A stretch of DNA of 33,129 bases, from assembly GCF_004348525.1 (NCBI RefSeq), contig NZ_SMKG01000043.1:1-33129 (forward strand). Direction: 5' to 3'. The stretch's first letter is position 1. Each line of letters starts with the position of its first letter. The translations under genes and the position numbers were made by a program. The DNA comes from Micromonospora sp. 15K316. Lineage in GTDB: Bacteria > Actinomycetota > Actinomycetes > Mycobacteriales > Micromonosporaceae. Shown one piece after another: positions 25,201 to 31,717 of this stretch. The notes below the pieces were generated by a model. That model made no database searches and was not told the origin of the DNA. It was given only the letters and a program-made list of their open reading frames with translations.

Positions 25201-25206
25201 TAAGGT
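25201..25206 (+). promoter_or_regulatory. Candidate -10 box of the Lrp/AsnC gene (leaderless)
   Basis: TAAGGT fits TANNNT and ends six bases before the ATG at 25213, the spacing expected when transcription starts at the start codon. The same bases contain AAGG, so a weak Shine-Dalgarno reading cannot be excluded. No -35 box is evident. Confidence 0.4.
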
Positions 25207-25212
25207 CGCCTC

Positions 25213-25692
25213 ATGGACGACATGGACTGGGCGTTGCTGCGTGAGTTGCAGGCCGACGCGCGCCTCTCCTTCAGCGAGCTCTCCCGGCGCGTGCACCTGT
25301 CACCGCCCGCGGTCGCGGAGCGGGTACGCCGGCTGGAGGAGTCGGGGGTGATCACCGGCTACCACGCCCACGTCGACCTGGCCCGGGCCGGGCGCAGCGT
25401 GGTGGCGCTGATCCGGATGTCCTGTTATGGGTCGCGGTGCATCCTCTACGACCCGAAGGTGCCCACCTGGCAGGAGATCCTGGAGATCCACCGCATCACC
25501 GGCGACGCGTGCAGCATGTTGAAGGTGGCGGCCGGATCGATCGACGAGTTCGAGCGGGTGATCGACCGGCTGGCCCCTTACGGTCAGCCCTCCAGCACGA
25601 TGGTGCTCTCCACCCCGCTGGACTGGCACCCGGTCACCCCGCTCCCGCGTGGCGCCGGACCCGACAACGAACCGGCCGGCCGCCGCCGCTGA
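25213..25692 (+). CDS. Lrp/AsnC family regulator, probable control of the kyn operon
   Basis: A 159-residue transcription factor. The N-terminal winged helix-turn-helix is complete: MDWALLRELQADARLSFSEL, then SRRVHLSPPAVAERVRRLEE and SGVITGYHAHVD (residues 4-55). The C-terminal RAM ligand-binding domain follows (VVALIRMSC to TMVLSTPLDWHPV), including HRITGDACSMLKVAAGS. Cysteines lie in the RAM domain (SCYGSRC). Family members often bind amino acids, and a Pseudomonas Lrp/AsnC protein, KynR, controls kyn genes in response to kynurenine. Its place divergent from the dioxygenase gene, with two inverted repeats between them, makes the same role likely. The effector is unknown. Confidence 0.9.
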   Translation: MDDMDWALLRELQADARLSFSELSRRVHLSPPAVAERVRRLEESGVITGYHAHVDLARAGRSVVALIRMSCYGSRCILYDPKVPTWQEILEIHRITGDACSMLKVAAGSIDEFERVIDRLAPYGQPSSTMVLSTPLDWHPVTPLPRGAGPDNEPAGRRR

Positions 25693-25784
25693 CCGAAGCC
25701 TCCCGGGCGTGCGCCATCCCGCCGCCGAGGCGGTCGGGTTTGCCGGCAGACCAGGGGGAAAACACCGCGGGTCGCCCCAGCAGG

Positions 25785-25798
25785 ACCGGTGCACCGGT
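25785..25798. repeat. 14-bp perfect palindrome upstream of the surface protein gene
   Basis: ACCGGTGCACCGGT reads the same on both strands and ends just before the GGGAGGGAGG ribosome-binding region of the gene starting at 25815. It is a possible operator or a leader hairpin. Confidence 0.4.
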
Positions 25799-25814
25799 GC
25801 CGGGAGGGAGGATC

Positions 25815-26351
25815 ATGCGGGGTCAGCGACCGGACGGTGGGGTGTGTCCCACCCCGTCGACCATCCTCAGGCTGCTCGGGGCGTTCGCCCTGATCGCGTC
25901 GTTCGTCCTGGTCGGCGCCGCGCCCGCCCGGGCGGGCGAGAACGTCTTCGTCGAGGTCACACCGAACAGCGTGCAGGCCGGCGACCGGGTGCGGCTCCGG
26001 GCGAGTTGCGACAACTCGAACAACCGGCAGGCGGAGGTCGAGTCGGACGCGTTCGGCCGGGTGACGGTACGACCGGACAACGGGTTCCTGACCGGCTCGG
26101 TGACCGTGCCGGAGAACAAGGAGCCCGGTGACTACCCGGTCAACCTGCGCTGCCCGAACCGCAACACGGCCTCCACCACGCTCACCGTGCTGAACATGGC
26201 CCAGCCGAGCAAGGGCCCGGCGACCGGTGGCGGCGGCACCGCCATGGGCGGGGGGACCAGCATGCTGCTGCTGGTCGGCGGGCTGGCCGCGGTCGGTGTC
26301 GCGGTGGCGCTGGGCATGGCGGGCAGCCGCCGTCGCGGAGCGGGTTCCTGA
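25815..26351 (+). CDS. Secreted surface protein with sorting-signal-like tail
   Basis: A 178-residue exported protein. Residues 1-40 form a signal peptide: a basic start, the hydrophobic LLGAFALIASFVLVGAA, and an AxA cleavage site at APARA. Residues 42-127 look like one beta-sandwich domain, NVFVEVTPNSVQAGDRVRLR to NTASTTLTVLN, with Cys65 and Cys113 placed for a disulfide. Then come PSKGPATGGGG (131-141), a second hydrophobic helix SMLLLVGGLAAVGVAVALGM (149-168) and a basic end SRRRGAGS. This layout copies a sortase sorting signal, but GPATG replaces LPXTG. GGAGGGAGG precedes the ATG. A sortase gene starts 12 bases downstream, so it is probably that enzyme's substrate. Confidence 0.78.
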   Translation: MRGQRPDGGVCPTPSTILRLLGAFALIASFVLVGAAPARAGENVFVEVTPNSVQAGDRVRLRASCDNSNNRQAEVESDAFGRVTVRPDNGFLTGSVTVPENKEPGDYPVNLRCPNRNTASTTLTVLNMAQPSKGPATGGGGTAMGGGTSMLLLVGGLAAVGVAVALGMAGSRRRGAGS

Positions 26352-26363
26352 CCCGGGGGCAGC

Positions 26364-27203
26364 ATGGCCCGCCCTACCGCAGGCCGCAGGCGACCGGACC
26401 GGAGCACCTTCCGGACGGCCGCCCGGTCGACACTGCGCGCGTCCGGCCGGTTCGCCGCGAAGACCTCGCGCCGGCTGGGCCGGGTCGCCCGGCACACGCT
26501 CACCGCCGGAGTGGCCACCACCGACCCGCAGAACGCGCCGCTGCCGGCCCGGCCCGGGCGTCCGCGAGTGCGGCACCGGCTCGGGGCGGGCGGTGGACCG
26601 GGCCTCCCGGTGCTGCTCGTCGCCGGGCTCATGGTGCTGATCGTCGCGATGCTCGGGGTGGAGCGGGTGACCGGGCTCAGCGTCCTACCGGACCAGCTCA
26701 GTGCGGGCCTGCGCCCGCCGCCGAAGAAGTTCCCGGTGCTGCCGGCGAGCCGACCGGCGGAGCTCTCCATCCGCACGATCGACCTGCGGGCGCCGGTGCA
26801 CGACGTGGGAATCGCCGCGGACGGCAGCATCGGGGTGCCGGACGCCGCACGGGCCCACGAGGCCGGCTGGTACGACCAGGGCCCCACCCCCGGCCAGTAC
26901 GGTCCGGCGGTGATCGTCGGGCACGTCGACACCACCAGCGGGCCGGCGGTCTTCCACGACCTGAAGGAGCTGCGGGCCGGCGACCGGGTGGAGGTGACCC
27001 GGGAGGACGGCACCGTGGCGGTCTTCGAGGTGAACTCGGTGCAGCGGTTCGACAAGAACGAGCTGCCGGTGGAGGAGGTCTTCCGCGACTTCAGCCGCCC
27101 GAACCTGCGCCTCATCACCTGCGGAGGCCGCTGGGTCGGTGGGGCGACCGGCTACGCCGACAACGTGGTGGTCTTCGCCTCCCTGGTGACCGCGCACCGC
27201 TGA
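26364..27203 (+). CDS. Class F-like sortase
   Basis: A 279-residue membrane transpeptidase. A long basic cytoplasmic head (1-75) is followed by one transmembrane helix, GLPVLLVAGLMVLIVAML (about 80-97), and an extracellular sortase domain (130-279). Catalytic His187 lies in VIVGHVDTTSGPAVF and the nucleophile Cys253 in LRLITCGG. The third catalytic residue, an arginine that I expect in a YRDNVVV-type strand, is replaced by Ala265 (GYADNVVVFA); Arg256, three residues after the cysteine, is the only arginine nearby. The ATG at 26364 follows GGGGG. It is cotranscribed with the preceding surface protein (12-base gap). Its job is presumably to attach that protein to the cell wall. Confidence 0.85.
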   Translation: MARPTAGRRRPDRSTFRTAARSTLRASGRFAAKTSRRLGRVARHTLTAGVATTDPQNAPLPARPGRPRVRHRLGAGGGPGLPVLLVAGLMVLIVAMLGVERVTGLSVLPDQLSAGLRPPPKKFPVLPASRPAELSIRTIDLRAPVHDVGIAADGSIGVPDAARAHEAGWYDQGPTPGQYGPAVIVGHVDTTSGPAVFHDLKELRAGDRVEVTREDGTVAVFEVNSVQRFDKNELPVEEVFRDFSRPNLRLITCGGRWVGGATGYADNVVVFASLVTAHR

Positions 27204-27208
27204 GACGC

Positions 27209-27224
27209 GGCGGCTCACGCCGCC
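27209..27224. terminator. Short hairpin between sortase and HNH genes
   Basis: GGCGGC at 27209-27214 and GCCGCC at 27219-27224 flank a TCAC loop that overlaps the HNH stop codon. The two genes converge only 11 bases apart, so this is the only available terminator stem. Confidence 0.4.
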
Positions 27225-27748
27225 TCGGGCTCCCGCAGGTCGAGCCAGTCGGCCCAGCGCGGGTCGGGCGCCCGGTGGCCGAGCACCCGCCAGGCGTTCC
27301 CCTTCGGCGCGGCGGGTGCCGAGTGCAGCCGCCAGCCCAGCTCGGCCGGGGTCTTGTCGCCCTTGGTGTGGTTGCACCGGGCGCAGGCGGCCACCACGTT
27401 GTCCCAGGCGTGCCGGCCGCCCCGGCTGCGGGGAAAGACGTGGTCGATGGTCTCCGCCGGCCCTCGGCAGTAGGCGCAGCGCCAACCGTCGCGGGCGAAG
27501 ATCGCCCGGCGGGACAGCCCGACGTGGGTGCGGTAGGGCACCCGGACGTACCGGGTCAGCCGGACCACCGAGGGCACCGGGAGGGCGTCCCGGGCGCTGT
27601 GCAGGATGCCGTCACCGTCGGCCACGCAGACCGCTTTGGCGGAGAGGACGAGGATCGCGGCCCGACGCACCGACACGACGCACAGCGGCTCGTAGGTGGC
27701 ATTGAGGACCAGCGCACCGGAGCCCACCGTGGGTCGTATGTCAGGCAT
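27215..27748 (-). CDS. HNH endonuclease
   Basis: A 177-residue HNH-type nuclease. The N-terminal GALVLNATYEPLCVVSVRRA and an RTHVGLSRRAIFARD bridge are typical of this actinobacterial subgroup. The nuclease core has Cys91/Cys94 (CAYC) and Cys122/Cys125 (CARC) as zinc pairs, with IDHVFPRSRGG (Asp102, His103), Asn117 and His127 (CNHTKGDK) forming the HNH site. All parts are intact. The ATG at 27748 is chosen because GGAGG lies nine bases upstream; a GTG at 27757 has only one base of spacing. A homologue lies near glbO in mycobacteria (Rv2469c, from memory). The cellular role is not established. Confidence 0.9.
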   Translation of the reverse strand: MPDIRPTVGSGALVLNATYEPLCVVSVRRAAILVLSAKAVCVADGDGILHSARDALPVPSVVRLTRYVRVPYRTHVGLSRRAIFARDGWRCAYCRGPAETIDHVFPRSRGGRHAWDNVVAACARCNHTKGDKTPAELGWRLHSAPAAPKGNAWRVLGHRAPDPRWADWLDLREPEAA

Positions 27749-28089
27749 CGCGCTCACCCTCCCGGTTCAGCGGCCACCTTCCGCGCGCCGCCGACCGGGG
27801 ACGGGCACGACGCCACCACGGTCGACGCCGGCCGGATCACCGACGTCCGTTGCGCCAATCGTCCCTGATCGGACCCCGGATTGCACGTACTAATCCGGGG
27901 TCCCTCATGAAGCATTTTCCGGCCGTGCCAGGATGACCGGTTCACCCCCGTCGGTTCGGGCGGCCGACATCTGACCCCCGGCCCCTCGTCACCTCCGCAG
28001 ATCCGGACGATCGACGCAGGCGGGGCGCCGACGCCGCCCGCCGGTGGGTCGGCCGCGGCCCCGCCGGTGCTTTGCGGTACGAATTCACG
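27749..28089. other. Gene-free 341-base stretch between HNH and MscS genes
   Basis: This stretch lies between two divergent genes and must hold both promoters, but I see no clear -35/-10 pair. It contains the 12-bp inverted repeat at 27871-27903, a locally AT-richer CATGAAGCATTTTCC at 27905-27919, and TACGAA at 28078-28083, six bases before the mscS GTG. No small ORF here looks coding. Confidence 0.5.
27871..27903. repeat. 12-bp perfect inverted repeat in the HNH/MscS intergenic region
   Basis: GGACCCCGGATT at 27871-27882 and AATCCGGGGTCC at 27892-27903 flank a 9-base loop. It follows no gene on either strand, so a simple terminator role does not fit. It may mark an untranslated RNA, an operator or a remnant element. 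Confidence 0.55.
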
Positions 28090-29139
28090 GTGACTGCCTC
28101 TGCCCTGACGGCCCTCGCCGCCGCCGCTCCCCCGGACGACAGCCCCAGCCCGGAGTGCCTGAACGAGGCGCTGTGCAACGCCGTCTGGAAGGCGACCCAC
28201 TGGACCTGGCTCGCTGAGGGCAGCTACTGGATCCTCGTCAAGCCGCTGCGGATCGTCCTGATCCTGCTGCTCGCCGTGGTCGCCCGCTGGGCGGTGCGGA
28301 AGACGATCAACCGGCTGGTCCGCACCACCAGCGACGCCGGCGTACCGGCCATGCTGCGGCCGCTGCGCGAGCGGGTGCCGACGGCGGCGACCGAGCCCGG
28401 GGAGTTCGTCCCGGAGCGGCGACGGCAACGCGCCGAGGCGATCGGCTCCGTACTGCGCAGCCTCACCACCGCCTTCGTCTTCGGCATCGCGCTGTTGATG
28501 ATCCTGCGTGAGTTCAGCTTCGACCTGGCCCCGCTGCTGGCCAGCGCCGGGATCGCCGGCGTGGCGCTGGGCTTCGGCGCGCAGAGCCTGGTCAAGGACC
28601 TGCTGGCCGGCCTCTTCATGTTGATCGAGGACCAGTACGGCGTCGGCGACACCGTCGACCTGGGCGAGGCGACCGGCGTGGTCGAGTCGGTCGGGCTGCG
28701 GGTCACCACGGTCCGGGACGGGCGGGGGGTGCTCTGGTACATCCGCAACGGCGAGATCATCCGGGTCGGCAACAAGAGCCAGGGCTGGGCGCTGGTCGTG
28801 GTCGACCTGCCGATCGGTTTCGCCGGTACGGAGGAGGCCACGGCGGTGCTGCGTACCGCGGCCGCCTCGGTGGCGGTGGACCCGGAGCTCGCCCCGGAGA
28901 TCGTCGAGCCGCCCGAGGTGCTCGGCGTGGAGCAGATGACGGTCGAGGGGGCCGTGATCCGGACGGTGGTGAAGACGACCGCCGACGGCCAGTTCGCGGT
29001 CGGCCGGGAGCTGCGCCGCCGGCTCGCCGAGGCGCTGGAGAACTCCGGGATCACCGCGCAGATCGCCGCCGCCCGCCTCTTCCCCGGCGTGACGACCCGG
29101 CCGGTCGACGGCGAGACCGGCCAGAGCGGCGCGACCTGA
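28090..29139 (+). CDS. MscS family mechanosensitive channel
   Basis: A 349-residue small-conductance mechanosensitive channel protein that would release solutes during osmotic downshock. A short alanine-rich N-terminus with two cysteines (23, 29) is followed by three membrane segments: about 48-68 (ILVKPLRIVLILLLAVVARW), 121-140 (VLRSLTTAFVFGIALLMILR) and the glycine/alanine-rich pore helix 147-180 (APLLASAGIAGVALGFGAQS and SLVKDLLAGLFMLIEDQYGV). The beta domain starts GDTVDLGEATGVVESVGLRV. A cytoplasmic alpha/beta domain ends the protein. The GTG at 28090 is preferred over a TTG at 28072, since TACGAA lies six bases before it and no Shine-Dalgarno is seen. Confidence 0.9.
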   Translation: MTASALTALAAAAPPDDSPSPECLNEALCNAVWKATHWTWLAEGSYWILVKPLRIVLILLLAVVARWAVRKTINRLVRTTSDAGVPAMLRPLRERVPTAATEPGEFVPERRRQRAEAIGSVLRSLTTAFVFGIALLMILREFSFDLAPLLASAGIAGVALGFGAQSLVKDLLAGLFMLIEDQYGVGDTVDLGEATGVVESVGLRVTTVRDGRGVLWYIRNGEIIRVGNKSQGWALVVVDLPIGFAGTEEATAVLRTAAASVAVDPELAPEIVEPPEVLGVEQMTVEGAVIRTVVKTTADGQFAVGRELRRRLAEALENSGITAQIAAARLFPGVTTRPVDGETGQSGAT

Positions 29140-29240
29140 GTCTTTCTCGGCCGTCCATCGACGGAGGGGTCGCGGGCCGCCCGGCCCCTCAGGTATCGTC
29201 CGTTCGTTCAGTCGGAGATGCGACGATCTATCCGTTCGCC

Positions 29241-29354
29241 CTAGCCAGTCGTCAGACGATCGGGCAGAATCCGGGGCACGTGTTCCCGCCAGAAGCGTGC
29301 TGCGTCCTCGCTGATCCGCAGATCTGACGAGAGTTCTCGAGCCGGTGCCGTCAT
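29241..29354 (-). CDS. Possible 37-residue small protein
   Basis: A short reading frame opposite the MFS gene leader. It begins ATG at 29354 and encodes MTAPARELSSDLRISEDAAR plus 17 more residues ending LPDRLTTG. The composition is balanced and less arginine/proline-heavy than the many antisense frames here, and the middle could form an amphipathic helix. A G-rich stretch lies upstream but with poor spacing. No family is recognised. It may be spurious. Confidence 0.2.
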   Translation of the reverse strand: MTAPARELSSDLRISEDAARFWREHVPRILPDRLTTG

Positions 29355-29390
29355 CAGTGGCCTGCCCCCTCGGGAGCGATGGAGGCGACG

Positions 29391-30791
29391 GTGACCGACG
29401 AGCGACCCTCTCCGGAAGGGCCGGCGACCTTCCGCGAGGTCTTCGCCCAACGGGAGTTCGGGGCCGTCTTCACGGCGGGTGGACTCTCCTGGATCGGCGA
29501 CTATCTCGCCAAGGCCGCGGTCACCGTGTTGGTCTACCAGGAGACCCGGTCGGTCGCGCTCTCCGCCGCCGCCTTCGCGGTGAGCTTCCTGCCGTGGCTG
29601 GTCGGCGGCCCGCTGCTCGCCGCGCTCGCGGAGCGCCACCCGTACCGGCGGGTGATGGTGGCGTGCGACCTGATTCGCATGACGCTGATGGTGCTCATCG
29701 CCATCCCGGGTCTGCCGGTGTACGTCGTGCTGGCGCTGCTCTTCCTCGCGACCCTGGCCAACCCGCCCAGCCAGGCCGCGAAGTCCGCGCTGATGGCACA
29801 GATCCTCACCGGCGACCGGCTGGTGCTCGGGCTCTCCCTCAACGCCAGCGCCGGCCAGGCAGCCCAGGTGGTCGGCTATCTGGTGGGGGCCGCGATCGCC
29901 CAGTTCGACCCGGCCGTCGCGCTGCTGATCAACGCGGCCACCTTCGCCGTCTCGGCGGCCCTGCTCCGCTTCGGCGTGCGGGAGCGGTCGGCGGCGCTGG
30001 ACGTCGCGAGCCGTACCCATCTGCTCCGGGAGACCGCCGAGGGGTTCCAGATCGTCTTCGGCACTCCGGTGCTGCGGGCGATCGCCGTGCTGGTCTTCAG
30101 CTCCATGCTCTTCTCGATCGTGCCCGAGGGGCTGGCCGCGGCGTGGGCGGACCAGAAGGCCGGCGGCGACCTGGACCCGGGTCTGGCGCAGGCGGTCATC
30201 ATGGCCGCCAATCCGGTCGGCTTCGTCCTCGGTGGCCTGCTGATCGGGCGCGCCTTCGGCCCGGCCCGGCGGCTGACCCTGATGCGGCCGCTGGCCGTAC
30301 TCGCCCCGCTGACCCTGGTGCCCGCCCTGCTCGACCCCTCGCCGGTGGTGGTGGCGCTGCTCGCCGCCGCCTGCGGCTTCGCGGTCGCGGGCATGCTGCC
30401 GACGGCGAACGGGCTCTTCGTCCAGGTCCTGCCGGACGCCTTCCGTGCCCGCGCCTTCGGCGTGATGGCCACCGGGATGCAGGTGATCCAGGGGCTGGCC
30501 GTGCTGGTCACCGGCGTGCTCGCCGACCGCTTCGCCATCCCGTCCGTGGTCGGCGTGTGGAGCGCCGCCGGGGTCGTGCTGATGCTGGTGGCCAGCCTGA
30601 GCTGGCCCAGCCGCCCGACGGTGGAAGCGGCCGTCGCGCTCGCCTCGAGCGCGCAGACCGGCCCGGTCCCGCCCCGATCCGCCGGCCCGGCCCGCGTCAC
30701 CCCTGCCGGCGGCCCGGGGAGCGCAGCCGCGGCCGACCTGCCGGGCGACGATGCCGTCGACGGCGATCGGGCCCGGCACGCGGTCACCTGA
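29391..30791 (+). CDS. MFS transporter, macrolide-efflux (MefA-like) type
   Basis: A 466-residue major facilitator with about twelve hydrophobic segments, for example AVTVLVYQE region, AAAFAVSFLPWLVGGPLLAAL, VYVVLALLFLATLA, AVALLINAATFAVSAAL, AVLVFSSMLFSIV, FVLGGLLIG and VLMLVASLSW. FREVFAQREFGAVFTAGGLSWIGDYLAKAA at the N-terminus and the loop AERHPYRRVMVACDLIR are typical of the MefA/DHA3-like exporters. The last 60 residues are a disordered cytoplasmic Ala/Pro tail. The GTG at 29391 is chosen because GGAGG lies five bases upstream; an ATG at 29379 overlaps that site. The substrate is unknown. No antibiotic genes lie nearby. Confidence 0.85.
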   Translation: MTDERPSPEGPATFREVFAQREFGAVFTAGGLSWIGDYLAKAAVTVLVYQETRSVALSAAAFAVSFLPWLVGGPLLAALAERHPYRRVMVACDLIRMTLMVLIAIPGLPVYVVLALLFLATLANPPSQAAKSALMAQILTGDRLVLGLSLNASAGQAAQVVGYLVGAAIAQFDPAVALLINAATFAVSAALLRFGVRERSAALDVASRTHLLRETAEGFQIVFGTPVLRAIAVLVFSSMLFSIVPEGLAAAWADQKAGGDLDPGLAQAVIMAANPVGFVLGGLLIGRAFGPARRLTLMRPLAVLAPLTLVPALLDPSPVVVALLAAACGFAVAGMLPTANGLFVQVLPDAFRARAFGVMATGMQVIQGLAVLVTGVLADRFAIPSVVGVWSAAGVVLMLVASLSWPSRPTVEAAVALASSAQTGPVPPRSAGPARVTPAGGPGSAAAADLPGDDAVDGDRARHAVT

Positions 30792-30966
30792 GTTCCGTGG
30801 GGGCGCCCGGCCCCGCCGTGGGACCGCCACGCCCGGCGGCGCCCGGCCGGCTCGACGGGCGGGATGTGGAGTGCGTGAAGCGTCTGCCCACCCCTCGTGA
30901 CCGGGCGCACAGCGGCGAGCGTCTCCTCCGTGCCGCCGCCGGTCGGGTGCCTGGCAGGATGGAGCG

Positions 30967-31386
30967 GTGAACCCCGCAGGCGAATCCGACCGCTCCCGGC
31001 CGTCGCAGACCCTCTTCGACGCGATCGGCGGCGAGCCCACGTTCCGCAAGCTGGTGGACGAGTTCTACGCCGGGGTGGCGGCCGACCCGCTGCTGCGCCC
31101 GATGTACCCGGAGGAGGACCTGGGCCCGGCGGCCGACCGGCTGACCCTCTTCCTCATCCAGTACTGGGGCGGCCCGAACACCTACTCCGCCCAACGGGGG
31201 CACCCGCGACTGCGGATGCGGCACGCGCCGTTCCGGATCGGGGTGGCCGAGCGGGACGCCTGGCTGCACCACATGCGCCGGGCGGTCGATCGGCTCGACC
31301 TGCCGGCGGAGCAGGCCACCGCGCTCTGGGACTACCTGGAGCGGGCCGCGTACTTCATGGTCAACGTGATGGAGGACCCGGCCTGA
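30967..31386 (+). CDS. glbO: Group II truncated haemoglobin (trHbO)
   Basis: A 139-residue haem protein with a 2-on-2 globin fold. It binds O2 and is linked to respiration and to NO or peroxide handling. Key positions match M. tuberculosis GlbO: Tyr34 (B10, FYAGVA), Tyr47 (CD1, MYPEEDL), proximal His86 (F8, RMRHAPFRIG) and Trp99 (G8, RDAWL). The block YWGGPNTYSAQRGHPRLRMR is nearly identical to the family consensus. The N-terminus has a 14-residue extension before TLFDAIGG. The start is GTG at 30967; AGGA lies seven bases upstream, and CAGGAT six bases upstream would also allow a leaderless start. Confidence 0.95.
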   Translation: MNPAGESDRSRPSQTLFDAIGGEPTFRKLVDEFYAGVAADPLLRPMYPEEDLGPAADRLTLFLIQYWGGPNTYSAQRGHPRLRMRHAPFRIGVAERDAWLHHMRRAVDRLDLPAEQATALWDYLERAAYFMVNVMEDPA

Positions 31387-31446
31387 CCGGCCGCCGGGCG
31401 GGGCCGACCGGCGTCGCGGCCGGGCCGCCCACCCGGCCCACCGCCT

Positions 31447-31650
31447 GAGCCCGGCCGCTCACCGGCGCACCGCGTGAGCCGGCCCGCGTACGGGTCCGCC
31501 CGCGCGAGCCGGCCCGGAGCCCGCCGAACCCGCGACCCGAGCCCGCGCACGGGTCCACCTGCCCGAGCCGGCGCGAAACCGGCCGAGCTGCAGCCCTGGC
31601 CGGCTCGCGGATCCACCTGCACGAGCCGGCGCGAAACCGGGGCGAACCGT
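31447..31650. repeat. Degenerate ~29-bp GC-rich tandem repeat
   Basis: The motif GAGCC(G/C)G recurs at 31447, 31476, 31506, 31539, 31565 and 31623 (steps 29, 30, 33, 26 and 58). The last part contains a near-exact 58-base duplication: TCCACCTGC..GAGCCGGCGCG starts at both 31554 and 31612. GAGCCGGC (31565-31572) can pair with GCCGGCTC (31599-31606). It fills most of the 331-base gap between convergent glbO and the YbjN gene (31387-31717). I see no gene in this gap. Confidence 0.7.
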
Positions 31651-31717
31651 GGCCCGGTCGACGTCCCACCGGTCTTCCGGGCCCGCGCCCCCGGCAGGGA
31701 CGGTCGGGCTCGGGAGC

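Noticed and set aside
25083..25212. Tryptophan-rich leader peptide or attenuator before kynA
   Set aside because: No short reading frame with tryptophan codons and no competing terminator stem was found; a divergent regulator with inverted repeats explains control better.
27871..27903. tRNA or tRNA-derived attachment site
   Set aside because: Only one stem is present; no D, T or anticodon arms can be drawn and no integrase is near.
29391..30791. Antibiotic resistance island around the MFS exporter
   Set aside because: No biosynthetic, regulatory or mobile genes lie beside it, and the base composition matches the surroundings.
31447..31650. CRISPR-like array
   Set aside because: Units are degenerate, contiguous and without unique spacers, and no cas gene is near.
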